A stretch of 64,000 nt of DNA from Arthrobacter sp. 135MFCol5.1 (GTDB lineage Bacteria > Actinomycetota > Actinomycetes > Actinomycetales > Micrococcaceae), in contig NZ_KB895466.1 of the NCBI RefSeq assembly GCF_000374865.1, forward strand, positions 36,849-100,848, read 5' to 3'. The notes under the pieces were generated by a model. It had not been told where the DNA came from and did not search any database. It worked only from the letters and a program-made list of their open reading frames with translations. Numbering within the stretch: the stretch's first letter is position 1; every line of letters starts with the position of its first letter. Shown here piece after piece: positions 32,417 to 41,077 of this stretch. Position numbers and translations under genes: made by a program.

Positions 32417-33083
32417 GGCCGGTGAGGTAGCGCTGCACCGTGGGTGCCACCAGCCGCACCACATCATCCGCGGGTGCTGACGCGAGCGGTTCCAGCCGCA
32501 CCACGTAACGGACCATCATCAAACCCACGATCTGGCTTGCCACGAGGCTTCCGCGCAGCGCCACTTCCTGCGGCGGCCCGGGAACCGAAGCCGTGATCCT
32601 GGTGATCACCCGGCGTGCCACCGCCTCCCGAAGCTGCGACGTCCTGGCCGTGGACCCGATGGTTCCGCGCAGGAAGGCCAGGAGGCCGGCCTGGGCGGGG
32701 CTTTCCCAGAGCCGGAGGACCGTGCGGACCATCAACTCGGCCCGCTGGTCAGGGTCCGATTCCGCCATGCCCGCAAGGACCTGCTCCGGGTCGGCAGGCA
32801 GTTCCACGCTGAGGGCAAAGAGTTCGTCCTTGCCGTTGAAGAAATGGTGGATCATGGCCGGATCCACTCCCGCGGCGCGGGCCACCTGGCGCAGGCTGGT
32901 CCCGTCAAAGCCGTGTTCGGCGAAAAGCCTCCGGGCGGCGTCGAGGATGTGGTCGCGGGACGCGGTGGCGCCCACGCGGCGTCCGCGGCGCCCGGAACCC
33001 GCCGGGCGGCCGGAACCCGCCGGACTCCCTGCCGGATCCGCTGCCGGACTCCCTCCCGGATCCGCTGGCCCGGGAAAGGTCAC
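32409..33083 (-). CDS. TetR-family regulator of the adjacent ABC exporter
   Basis: 224 aa. A low-complexity N-terminal tail (repeated Pro-Ala-Gly-Ser, ~1-38) precedes a TetR HTH (ATASRDHILDAARRLFAEHGFDGTSLRQVARAAGVDPAMIHHFFNGKDELFALSVELP). GTG 33083 overlaps the permease TGA (GTGA), making it the last gene of the operon. It probably represses the transporter operon through the TCACCTGGTGA palindrome (inference). Confidence 0.85.
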   Translation of the reverse strand: MTFPGPADPGGSPAADPAGSPAGSGRPAGSGRRGRRVGATASRDHILDAARRLFAEHGFDGTSLRQVARAAGVDPAMIHHFFNGKDELFALSVELPADPEQVLAGMAESDPDQRAELMVRTVLRLWESPAQAGLLAFLRGTIGSTARTSQLREAVARRVITRITASVPGPPQEVALRGSLVASQIVGLMMVRYVVRLEPLASAPADDVVRLVAPTVQRYLTGPI

Positions 33084-33835
33084 GCTGTCCGCCGGCGGAG
33101 CGTCAACGCGGCAAGCACCAGCACGCCGAGCGAGATGCCGGCCATGGCCGCCGCGTCCTGCCACAACCGGCTGGTTGCCTCAGTATGGGCGGCGACCTCT
33201 TGGAGGGCGTCCACCGAGTACGTCAGGGGGAGCACGTTGGAGATGGCTTCCAGTACGTCATTCATCCGGTCCCGGGCAACGAACAGTCCACACAGCAGGA
33301 TTTGCGGCACCACCACTACCGGCATGAACTGGACGGCCTGGAATTCGGTCCTGGCAAAGGCCGAACAGAACAGGCCCAGCGCGACGCCCAGGACCGCGTT
33401 GATCACCGCGATCAGCACCACGTAGCCGGGGGCGCCGGCGATGTCCAGGCCAAAAATCCAGTAGGCCACCGCTGTAGCCACCAGTGACTGGAGTGCGGCC
33501 ATCAGGGAGAAAGCCACGCCGTACCCGAACAACAGGTCCGCCTTGTGCACCGGCGTGGTGAGCAGCCGCTCCAAGGTCCCGGACGTGCGTTCCCGCAGCA
33601 TGGTGATGGACGTGACCAGGAACATCACCACGAACGGAAAGATGGCCAGCATCATCAGGCCAACCCGGTCGAACGTCCGGGGAACACCCGGCGGCAGCAC
33701 CTCATTCTCATAGAGGAAGTACACCGCCGTGAACAGCAGCGCCGGCACCACCAGGATCAGGGCGATGCTGCGGTGGTCGTGGCGGAGCTGGCTGAGCACC
33801 CGGCGGGTGGTGGCGAGCATCATCAGGATGTCCAT
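33080..33835 (-). CDS. ABC-2 type transporter permease
   Basis: 251 aa, six predicted helices in ABC-2 order: an N-terminal cytoplasmic region (RRVLSQLRHDHRSIALILVVPALLFTAVYFLY), FPFVVMFLVTSITMLRERTSGTLERLLTTPVHKADLLFGY (the ABC-2 intracellular loop with RERTSGTLE), and VVVVPQILLCGLFV. It forms an efflux pump with the upstream ATPase. Start ATG overlaps the ATPase stop (TGATG). Confidence 0.9.
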   Translation of the reverse strand: MDILMMLATTRRVLSQLRHDHRSIALILVVPALLFTAVYFLYENEVLPPGVPRTFDRVGLMMLAIFPFVVMFLVTSITMLRERTSGTLERLLTTPVHKADLLFGYGVAFSLMAALQSLVATAVAYWIFGLDIAGAPGYVVLIAVINAVLGVALGLFCSAFARTEFQAVQFMPVVVVPQILLCGLFVARDRMNDVLEAISNVLPLTYSVDALQEVAAHTEATSRLWQDAAAMAGISLGVLVLAALTLRRRTA

Positions 33836-34650
33836 CAGTGCACCGTCCCCTCCGGGCGGGACGATGCCACGGCTTCCGGTTCATCGCCTGTCCCGGCGTG
33901 GTCCGCGTTCCGGATGATGGCCAGGAAGGCCTGTTCCAGGTTGCTGCTGTGCCCGCGCCTGCTGAGCTCGTCCGGCGTGAGTTGGGCGAGGAGCCGGCCC
34001 TCCCGCAACAGCAGCAGCGTGTCGCAGCGGCTGGCCTCCTCCATGACGTGGCTGGAGACCAGGAGGGTGGTCCCGGCCCGCGCCATGGCCCGAAACCGTT
34101 CCCACAGGTCGGCCCGGAGGACAGGGTCCAGGCCGACGGTGGGCTCGTCCAGCACCAAAAGGCGGGGGTGGGCCACCAGTGCGCAGGCCAGGGAGACGCG
34201 GTTGACCTGGCCGCCGGAGAGGTCGGCGGTCTTGCGGCGTGCCAGGGCTTCGAGGCCGACGGCGGCAACCGCCTCGGCCACGTCGGCTTTCCCTTTCCGG
34301 TGCATGGCACCGAAATAGCGGACGTTCGCTTCGACGGTCAGGTCCGGATAGACACTGGGGGACTGGGTGACGTACCCAACCTGCCGCCGCAAGGTGGCAC
34401 TGCCCGCCGGCAGGCCCAGCACCTCGACGGTGCCGCCGGCTATGCGCTGCGCTCCCACGATGGTGCGCATGAGCGTGGTCTTGCCGCTTCCGGAGGGTCC
34501 CAGCAGACCGGTGATGCGTCCTGCTGGAATGCTGAAGTTCAGCCCGGCCAGCACGGTACGCCGTCCCAGTTTCACGGTCAGTGAGGACGCCGCGACGGCC
34601 GGGATGGCCTGCCGGCGGACCTCCGCCAGGGGTGCTTCCGGGTGGGTCAT
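33835..34650 (-). CDS. ABC transporter ATP-binding protein (exporter type)
   Basis: 271 aa. Walker A GPSGSGKT, Q-loop VTQSPSVYPDLTV, ABC signature LSGGQVNRVSLA, Walker B RLLVLDEPTVGLDP and H-loop SSHVMEEA are all present. ATG 34650 is chosen because GGAGG precedes it; an ATG at 34704 lies inside the operator and has no ribosome site. A daunorubicin/antibiotic-type exporter with the permease; substrate unknown. Confidence 0.92.
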   Translation of the reverse strand: MTHPEAPLAEVRRQAIPAVAASSLTVKLGRRTVLAGLNFSIPAGRITGLLGPSGSGKTTLMRTIVGAQRIAGGTVEVLGLPAGSATLRRQVGYVTQSPSVYPDLTVEANVRYFGAMHRKGKADVAEAVAAVGLEALARRKTADLSGGQVNRVSLACALVAHPRLLVLDEPTVGLDPVLRADLWERFRAMARAGTTLLVSSHVMEEASRCDTLLLLREGRLLAQLTPDELSRRGHSSNLEQAFLAIIRNADHAGTGDEPEAVASSRPEGTVH

Positions 34651-34703
34651 AACGCCTCCGTCGCCGCGCAGGGCTTCCCCTGACGGATCCGCCGGGGAAT
34701 TCA

Positions 34704-34714
34704 TCACCTGGTGA
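34704..34714 (-). promoter_or_regulatory. Operator-like palindrome TCACC-T-GGTGA at the predicted start site
   Basis: A perfect 11-bp palindrome overlapping the predicted transcription start (~34712) of the ABC-TetR operon. A probable target of the operon's own TetR protein. Confidence 0.5.
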
Positions 34715-34718
34715 ATTA

Positions 34719-34747
34719 AATGTAGGCCGGGGTGGCCGAGGGGGCAA
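34719..34747 (-). promoter_or_regulatory. Promoter of the ABC exporter-TetR operon
   Basis: Reading the minus strand: TTGCCC (34747-34742), 17 bases, TACATT (34724-34719). Gives a ~60-base leader to ATG 34650, with the palindrome covering the +1 region. Confidence 0.45.
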
Positions 34748-35087
34748 GGGAATCCTCCGGCGCAGAAACACTTGTCAAACGTGTTCACCATCACATAGGT
34801 TCAATCTAGCTGCGCTGGAAGTGGGGTGGGCGGTCTCACCAGTCCTCACCAGTACTTAGGCGATAACGGCGTTGGGCCACGCCCGGATGCGATGACCAGC
34901 CTCACTGGGGGGCCAGGGGCTTTGTATTTTCCGGGCGTGGCCCTACTGTTTCCCGGCGCAGCGGGCTTCCCGGCCCGGGCGGGCTGCCCCTCCAGTCAGT
35001 GCCGCAGGGCGTGTGCCGGTAGATTAGTACCCAGACGAATTGTCCGGCCCTGCTGACCCAGCACTTCCCCAGAAACGGATACCACCC
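34748..35087 (+). other. Intergenic region before proS
   Basis: No gene is supported here. It contains a 10-base tandem repeat (CTCACCAGTC/CTCACCAGTA near 34837-34856) and, near the end, TAGATT at 35020-35025 that could be a proS -10 box (start ~35032, 55-base leader). No T-box-type riboswitch was recognised. Confidence 0.4.
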
Positions 35088-36899
35088 GTGGTCCTACGAC
35101 TGTCCCAGCTTTTCCTGCGCACGCTGCGCGAAGACCCCGTCGATGCCGAGGTTGCCAGCCACAAACTGTTGGTCCGCGCCGGCTACATCCGCCGCGCGGC
35201 TCCCGGAATCTACACGTGGCTTCCGCTGGGGCTGAGCGTCCTGCGCAAGGTCGAGGAGATCATCCGCCAGGAAATGGCCGCCATCGGCGCCCAGGAAGTG
35301 CACTTCCCGGCACTCCTCCCGCGCGAACCGTACGAGGCCACCAACCGGTGGACCGAATACGGTGAGGGCCTGTTCCGGCTCCAGGACCGCAAAGGCGCCG
35401 ACTACCTGCTGGCTCCCACGCACGAGGAAATGTTCACGCTCCTGGTCAAGGACCTGTATTCCTCCTACAAGGACCTCCCGCTGAGCCTGTACCAGATCCA
35501 GAACAAGTACCGCGATGAAGCACGCCCGCGTGCGGGCCTCCTGCGCGGCCGTGAGTTCATCATGAAGGACTCCTACTCCTTCGACGTCGACGACGCCGGC
35601 CTGGATGCCAGCTACGCAGCCCACCGGGGCGCCTACCTGAAGATCTTCGAACGCCTGGGCCTCGAGGTGGTTCCGGTGGCAGCCACCGCCGGTGCCATGG
35701 GCGGGTCCAGGAGCGAGGAATTCCTGTTCCCCACCGAAATCGGGGAGGACACTTTCGTCCGTTCCGCCGGCGGGTATGCAGCCAACGTCGAGGCCGTCAC
35801 CACCGTGGTTCCCGACGAGATCGACTTCAGCAACGCCCCGGCCGCCGAAGTCCTGGACACCCCGGATACGCCCACCATCGAGACGCTGGTGGCGGCTTCG
35901 AACCAGATTGCCCCGCGGGCAGAGGCCGACGGCGGCGCCTGGAGCGCCTCTGACACGCTGAAGAATGTGGTCCTCGCCGTGACGCTGCCCACCGGCGAGC
36001 GGCAGCTGGTGGTCATCGGCGTTCCCGGCGACCGCGCCGTGGACCTCAAGCGCGTGGAAGCCAACATTGGTGCGTTCCTGCCGATCGCGGGCGAGATCGG
36101 CCTCGAGCAGGCCGGCGAGGAAGACCTCAAGAAGCAGCCCCTGATCGTCAAGGGCTACCTGGGCCCCGGCCTGTCGCTCGACCAGCCGCTCCTGGGCACC
36201 GAGAGTGCCACCAAGCTGCTGTACCTGGTGGACCCGCGCGTGGTCAGCGGAACAACGTGGATTACCGGTGCCAACCAGGCAGGCAAGCACGTCTTCGGCC
36301 TGGTGGCCGGACGCGACTTCACCTGGGACGGCGTCATCGAGTGCACCGAAGTCCGCGCAGGGGACCCCTCACCTGACGGTTCCGGCCCCCTGGAGACGGC
36401 CCGCGGCATCGAGATGGGCCACATCTTCCAGCTCGGCCGCAAGTATGCCGAAGCCCTTGACCTCAAGGTCCTGGACCAGAATGGCAAGCAGGTGGTGGTC
36501 ACCATGGGCTCCTACGGCGTCGGCGTCACCCGTGCCGTTGCCGCGCTTGCCGAAGCCAACCATGACGAGCGCGGCCTGGTCTGGCCCCGCACGGTGGCTC
36601 CGGCCGACGTCCACGTCGTGGCCGTGGGCCGCGGGGACGAAATCTTCCAGGCAGCGGAAAAGTTGTCCGCAGAACTCGAAGAGGCCGGCCTCTCCGTGAT
36701 CTACGACGACCGCCCCAAAGTCTCGCCCGGCGTGAAGTTTGGCGATGCCGAGCTTGTGGGCGTGCCCACCATCCTGGCCGTAGGCCGCGGACTGGTGGAC
36801 GGCGTGGTGGAGATCAAGGACCGCCGCAGCGGCGAGGCCGAGAACGTTGCAGTGGACAAGGCCGTCGACTACGTGGTCAACGCCGTCCGCAACCGGTGA
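35088..36899 (+). CDS. proS: Prolyl-tRNA synthetase (bacterial type, with editing domain)
   Basis: 603 aa class II synthetase. N-terminal VLRLSQLFLRTLREDP..SHKLLVRAGYIRRAAPGIYTWLPLG, motif 2 region YQIQNKYRDEARPRAGLLRGREFIMKDSYSFD, the insertion/editing domain (~225-400, QLVVIGVPGDRAVDLKRVEANIG), motif 3 GSYGVGVTRAVAALAEA and the anticodon-binding end are all present. GTG 35088 gives the conserved N-terminus; an upstream TTG at 35040 would add 16 atypical residues. Confidence 0.96.
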   Translation: MVLRLSQLFLRTLREDPVDAEVASHKLLVRAGYIRRAAPGIYTWLPLGLSVLRKVEEIIRQEMAAIGAQEVHFPALLPREPYEATNRWTEYGEGLFRLQDRKGADYLLAPTHEEMFTLLVKDLYSSYKDLPLSLYQIQNKYRDEARPRAGLLRGREFIMKDSYSFDVDDAGLDASYAAHRGAYLKIFERLGLEVVPVAATAGAMGGSRSEEFLFPTEIGEDTFVRSAGGYAANVEAVTTVVPDEIDFSNAPAAEVLDTPDTPTIETLVAASNQIAPRAEADGGAWSASDTLKNVVLAVTLPTGERQLVVIGVPGDRAVDLKRVEANIGAFLPIAGEIGLEQAGEEDLKKQPLIVKGYLGPGLSLDQPLLGTESATKLLYLVDPRVVSGTTWITGANQAGKHVFGLVAGRDFTWDGVIECTEVRAGDPSPDGSGPLETARGIEMGHIFQLGRKYAEALDLKVLDQNGKQVVVTMGSYGVGVTRAVAALAEANHDERGLVWPRTVAPADVHVVAVGRGDEIFQAAEKLSAELEEAGLSVIYDDRPKVSPGVKFGDAELVGVPTILAVGRGLVDGVVEIKDRRSGEAENVAVDKAVDYVVNAVRNR

Positions 36900-37690
36900 T
36901 CTCCGGCTTCGAATCGATCCAGCTCACCACCATCATCCTGATCGTGGTAGCTGGGTTCGCGGCCGGCTGGGTTGATGCGGTAGTGGGCGGGGGAGGCCTC
37001 ATCCAGCTTCCGGCGCTGCTGTTGGTTCCCGGCATCGCGCCGGTGCAGGCATTGGCCACCAACAAGATGGGCTCCATCTTCGGAACCGCCACGAGTGCAG
37101 CGACGTACTACCGGCGGGTGGGACCAGACCTTCGGACCGCCGTTCCCATGGCAGCCATTGCCTTGGCGGGCAGTTTTGGCGGCGCCAGCCTGGCCGCTTC
37201 CCTGCCCGCCGGGGTGTTCAAGCCGATCATCGTGGTGGCGCTGGTCGCCGTCGCGCTCTTCACCGCGCTGAAGCCCACTGTGGGCGACCTGACGGCGCTG
37301 CGGCACGACGGCCACAAGCACTACGTCGTCGCCTGCCTCATCGGTGCCGTGATCGGCTTCTACGACGGACTCATCGGTCCCGGGACGGGGTCCTTCCTGG
37401 TCATCGCCCTGGTGTCCGCCATGGGCTACGCGTTCCTGGAGGCCAGCGCCAAAGCCAAGATCGTGAACATGGCCACCAACGCCGGTGCGCTGCTGTTCTT
37501 CCTGCCGCACGGGTCCATCCTGTGGGGCCTCGGCCTGCTGCTCGGGGCAGCCAACATGGCCGGCGGCTACCTTGGCGCCCGCACCGCTGTGAACCAGGGC
37601 AGCAAGTTTGTCCGGGTGGTCTTCCTGGTGGTTGTCGCCGCGCTGATCGTCAAGCTCGGCTACGACGTCTGGGAGGACAACTTCGCCTGA
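36896..37690 (+). CDS. TauE/SafE-family sulfite/anion exporter-like permease
   Basis: 264 aa, about eight hydrophobic helices. Family motif GGGGLIQLPALLL near the N-terminus (VVGGGGLIQLPALLLVPG) and the second-half echo GFYDGLIGPGTGSFLVIALV. GTG start overlaps the proS stop (GTGA). Likely exports sulfite, sulfoacetate or a related anion; the co-transcription with proS is probably incidental. Confidence 0.88.
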   Translation: MISGFESIQLTTIILIVVAGFAAGWVDAVVGGGGLIQLPALLLVPGIAPVQALATNKMGSIFGTATSAATYYRRVGPDLRTAVPMAAIALAGSFGGASLAASLPAGVFKPIIVVALVAVALFTALKPTVGDLTALRHDGHKHYVVACLIGAVIGFYDGLIGPGTGSFLVIALVSAMGYAFLEASAKAKIVNMATNAGALLFFLPHGSILWGLGLLLGAANMAGGYLGARTAVNQGSKFVRVVFLVVVAALIVKLGYDVWEDNFA

Positions 37691-37733
37691 CCGGTGCGCA
37701 AAACTGCTCCTCGTGGCGGAACCCGCCCGGGCG

Positions 37734-37739
37734 TAGCAT
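37734..37739 (+). promoter_or_regulatory. Leaderless -10 element for the PLP decarboxylase gene
   Basis: TAGCAT followed by six bases and ATG 37746. No Shine-Dalgarno other than AGG directly abutting the ATG. Confidence 0.4.
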
Positions 37740-37745
37740 GCAGGT

Positions 37746-39137
37746 ATGGCACCCGGGGATGACGAGTACGCACCGGCACTCGCGGCCGCGGCGAGGCACA
37801 CCCAAGCCTGGCTGGCCAGCCTTCCAATCCGGCCTGTGGGGCCCAGCCTGCCCGCGTCCGAGCTTGCCGCAGCCTTTGGCGGGCCGCTCCCGGACGCCGG
37901 CATGCCGGCAGCAGAGGTCATCGACCTGCTTGCCGCCGCGGCCGAACCCGGACTCATGGCCATGCCCTCGGGCCGGTTTTTCGGCTGGGTGATCGGCGGC
38001 ACCCTTCCCGCTGCCCTTGCCTCGGACTGGCTGGTCAGCGCCTGGGACCAGAATGCCGGCCTGCGCTATGCCACTCCGGCCACGGCTGCCATAGAGGAAG
38101 CCGCCGGCACCTGGCTGCTGGACTTGTTGGGGTTGCCCGGCGCCGCGGACGTCGGGTTCGTCACCGGCGCCACCATGGCGAATTTCACTGGCATGGCTGC
38201 CGCCCGGTGGCGGCTGCTGACCGGCGCAGGCTGGGACCTGGACCGCGACGGGCTGTCCGGCGCACCCCGGATCCGCTGCTTCGTGGGCAAGGAGCGCCAC
38301 GACACCGTGGACCTCGGCCTGCGGTACCTTGGGCTGGGACAGCCGACGGCGGTGGACGCCGACGGTCAAGGGCGCCTGGTCCCTGCCGCGCTGGATGCCG
38401 CCCTCGCGTCCGGCACGGGACCCGCCCTGGTGTGCCTCCAGGCCGGGAACCTGCACTCCGGCGCCTTCGACCCGTTTGCGGACGCCATCGCCGTCGCGCG
38501 CAAGCACGGGGCGTGGGTGCACATCGATGGTGCGTTCGGATTGTGGGCGGCTGCCGCGCCGGAGCTGCGGCACCTCACCGCAGGCTTCGAGGAAGCGGAC
38601 TCGTGGGGCACCGATGCCCACAAGACCCTGAACGTGCCCTATGACTGCGGCATTGCGATTGTCCGGGACGCCGCGGCGCTCCGGGCAGCCATGGGCCTGC
38701 ACGCCAGTTACCTCGTGCACGACGCCGAAGGCCCGGGGGACCCGTTCGAGAAGGTCCCGGAGTTGTCGCGGCGCGCCCGCGGAGTGCCGGTCTGGGCAGC
38801 CCTGAAAAGCCTGGGCCGCGATGGGGTCGCAGCCCAGGTGGCCGCGCTGGCGGCTGCTGCCGCCGCGATCGCCGACGGCCTGGCAGCGCTGGACGGCGTG
38901 GAGGTCCTCAATGACGTCGGCTACACCCAGGTGTGCATCGCGTTCGGAGACGACGAGACCACCCGTGCGGTGACGGCCCGCATCATCGAGGACGGGAAAG
39001 TATGGATGTCCGGTTCGCGTTGGCAGGACCGCGACATCCTCCGCGTCTCCGTGAGCAACTGGCATACCGGCGGTGGGGACGTCGCCACCGCCGTGGAAGC
39101 TGTCCGCTCAGCCCTGGCCGCCGTGCGGACTTCGTGA
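37746..39137 (+). CDS. PLP-dependent group II amino-acid decarboxylase-like protein
   Basis: 463 aa. Fold-type I enzyme with GFVTGATMANFTGMAAARW (PLP phosphate loop), VHIDGAFGLWAA (Asp to pyridine nitrogen) and the Schiff-base Lys K293 in TDAHKTLNVPYDCG. Matches the glutamate/tyrosine/aromatic-L-amino-acid decarboxylase family. Substrate cannot be read from the sequence. Monocistronic with a probable leaderless start. Confidence 0.85.
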   Translation: MAPGDDEYAPALAAAARHTQAWLASLPIRPVGPSLPASELAAAFGGPLPDAGMPAAEVIDLLAAAAEPGLMAMPSGRFFGWVIGGTLPAALASDWLVSAWDQNAGLRYATPATAAIEEAAGTWLLDLLGLPGAADVGFVTGATMANFTGMAAARWRLLTGAGWDLDRDGLSGAPRIRCFVGKERHDTVDLGLRYLGLGQPTAVDADGQGRLVPAALDAALASGTGPALVCLQAGNLHSGAFDPFADAIAVARKHGAWVHIDGAFGLWAAAAPELRHLTAGFEEADSWGTDAHKTLNVPYDCGIAIVRDAAALRAAMGLHASYLVHDAEGPGDPFEKVPELSRRARGVPVWAALKSLGRDGVAAQVAALAAAAAAIADGLAALDGVEVLNDVGYTQVCIAFGDDETTRAVTARIIEDGKVWMSGSRWQDRDILRVSVSNWHTGGGDVATAVEAVRSALAAVRTS

Positions 39138-39176
39138 CCATCTCCGGGGCGGGACGTTCCGGCCGGCTGCCGGCTC

Positions 39177-40208
39177 CTATCCGCCCTGGCCCGGCTCCGG
39201 CAGGGCATGGGGGTGCGGCAAGCCCTCCAGGGTGCCCCCGGCCAGCGTGCTGGCAACCCAGAGCGACCGGGCCAGGTCGCCGTCGTGCCCGTGCGCGGCG
39301 TACCACAGCGCGTTGTCCACCTCCCTGGCGATGCCCCATTGCCGGGCCGCGTCCGGGTCGAGGCCGGCGGCCGTGCTGAAGTCGTGGCACCGCCGGAGCA
39401 GGCCGCGGCCGGCATCTTTTGCCGGCAGGTCCGCCAGGCGGTTCCACAGCAGGGGCGCGACGGCGAATTCCGGCTCGCCGATCATTGGCTGCGGGTCGAT
39501 GGCCGCGTAACCGTCCCGCCCGTGTGGCCCATCCGGTGCCGCAGTCCCGGGACGGGCCAGGACATTCAGGAAATGCAGGTCTGTGTGGACCAGCAGGTCC
39601 CGGGCAGACCTCCGCCCGACCACGCCGCGGGTCTGGCACACTTCCAGGGCGGCTTCCAGCAGCCAGCGGGGAAAAGGCCGTCCAAGCTGCTCCCAATCCG
39701 CGGGAAAGTCGTCGCTCCACTGCTCCGCCCGCGCTGCAATGTGGCCGAACTCCAGCCACTGCGGGCGCTCATCCGGGACCAGCCCCAACTGCCGGACCAA
39801 GGCACCCCACAACGGGACGGCGTCGTCCACCGGCAGGGCAGCCAGCGACCGCCCGGCGTCAAGGCGTTCCAGGAGCATGGCGCATGACCCGGTGTCCGAG
39901 GCCAGCAGGGTCACGGCACCCAGCCCGTTCCAAAGCGCCAGCGCATGGCGCTCCACCATGGCCTCGTCGTGGGGAAAAGCGATCTTGAGCGCCGCAGGGC
40001 AGCCGTCCTCCTGCCGGACCGGGACCACCATGCCGCCGTGCCCGCTCCAGGGGAGGCTGGCGGGGGCCAGGTCGACCTCAAGGTGCCACTGCGCCAAGCG
40101 GTCCTCCAGCAGCCCGGTCAAGGCGCCGATCCAGGCCCGGCCGGCGCTGGTGCGTGCGTACCGGGACTCGAGGTCCGGAGGGATGGAGACTGCCTGCGCC
40201 CTGGTCAC
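39177..40208 (-). CDS. Aminoglycoside 6-phosphotransferase/hydroxyurea kinase-like protein (StrB type)
   Basis: 343 aa. Matches the APH(6)/StrB-like kinase family: an N-terminal lobe (ALTGLLEDRLAQWHLEVDL..GGMVVPVRQEDGCPAALKIAFPHDEAMVERHALALWNG, with the ATP Lys in ALKIAF and Glu in MVERHAL), catalytic loop LLVHTDLHFLNVLAR (D..N), and AIDPQPMIGEPEFAVAPLLWNR (metal Asp). All kinase residues are in place, so it is probably active. GTG 40208 begins four bases after the VIT gene's stop. Whether it confers resistance cannot be judged. Confidence 0.85.
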   Translation of the reverse strand: MTRAQAVSIPPDLESRYARTSAGRAWIGALTGLLEDRLAQWHLEVDLAPASLPWSGHGGMVVPVRQEDGCPAALKIAFPHDEAMVERHALALWNGLGAVTLLASDTGSCAMLLERLDAGRSLAALPVDDAVPLWGALVRQLGLVPDERPQWLEFGHIAARAEQWSDDFPADWEQLGRPFPRWLLEAALEVCQTRGVVGRRSARDLLVHTDLHFLNVLARPGTAAPDGPHGRDGYAAIDPQPMIGEPEFAVAPLLWNRLADLPAKDAGRGLLRRCHDFSTAAGLDPDAARQWGIAREVDNALWYAAHGHDGDLARSLWVASTLAGGTLEGLPHPHALPEPGQGG

Positions 40209-40212
40209 CGGA

Positions 40213-40980
40213 TCAGACAACGCCCGAGGCGCCGAGCAGGTTGCCGATGAGGAACGTCGCAGCCAGCGCCAGGGCCCCGCCCACCACCACCCGGACGGCC
40301 GCCTTGGTTCTTGACCCCCCGCCAATCCATGCCCCCAGGGCTCCCGTCAACGCCAGGGCCACCAAAACCGACACGAACGTCAACGGGATCCGGAGCTCCG
40401 GCGGCGGAAGGAGAATAGCCAGCATGGGCAGGATGGCGCCGATGGTAAAGGCGAGCGCCGAGGCGAACGCCGCGTGCCAGGGACTGACGATATCCGTTTC
40501 GTCAATGTTCAGTTCCGCGGACAAGTGTGCTGCCAGGACATCATGGGCCGTAAGTTCCCGGGCCACCTTGGCTGCAGTCTCGGGGGTCAAGCCCTTGGCC
40601 TGGTAGATGGCGGTCAACTCGGCCAGTTCCGCGTCCGGTTCTTCCGCCAGTTCCCGGCGTTCCTTCTCGATGAGGGCCCGCTGGCTGTCACTTTGGCTGC
40701 TCACGGAAACGTACTCGCCCAACGCCATGGACACCGCACCGCCCACCACGCCGGCGACACCCGCCGTGAGGATGGGGCCGGACGCGGCGGTGGCACCTGC
40801 CACGCCCACCACGATCGCCGCCACGGAGACGATGCCGTCGTTGGCGCCCAGGACACCGGCACGCAGCCAGTTCAGCCGGTGGGCTGTATCGTCGCCGTGG
40901 GGTTCGGTCTCACGGTGGCGGTTCAGCTCCGGGGTTTCCGGGGTGGTGCCCCGGGCGTCGGCCGGTTCGTCCGCGTTCAT
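40213..40980 (-). CDS. VIT1/CCC1-family iron/manganese transporter
   Basis: 255 aa. LRAGVLGANDGIVSVAAIVVGVAGA (first helix with Asp), VGGAVSMALGEYVSVSSQSDSQRALIEKERREL (metal-binding second helix and cytoplasmic helix), DIVSPWHAAFASALAFTIGAILPML and two more helices. A Glu-rich cytoplasmic region (~90-140) likely collects metal. ATG 40980 has GAAGG upstream. Vacuolar homologues move Fe2+ or Mn2+; in bacteria likely metal efflux. Confidence 0.88.
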   Translation of the reverse strand: MNADEPADARGTTPETPELNRHRETEPHGDDTAHRLNWLRAGVLGANDGIVSVAAIVVGVAGATAASGPILTAGVAGVVGGAVSMALGEYVSVSSQSDSQRALIEKERRELAEEPDAELAELTAIYQAKGLTPETAAKVARELTAHDVLAAHLSAELNIDETDIVSPWHAAFASALAFTIGAILPMLAILLPPPELRIPLTFVSVLVALALTGALGAWIGGGSRTKAAVRVVVGGALALAATFLIGNLLGASGVV

Positions 40981-41077
40981 GCCTTCAGCAAACCACCCCG
41001 GACGCCCCGGTGCCACCCCTCCGGCGTGGTCCCCTGCGAGCCGGCGCCTTTGGGAGTCAACGGGGCACAGTTTGCGG

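Noticed and set aside
34780..34795. CRP-like site CGTGT-N6-TCACA upstream of the ABC operon
   Set aside because: Only eight of ten positions match, and it lies away from the best promoter; indistinguishable from chance.
34826..35056. 76-aa plus-strand frame before proS
   Set aside because: No ribosome site or recognisable domain, low-complexity composition; best read as intergenic.
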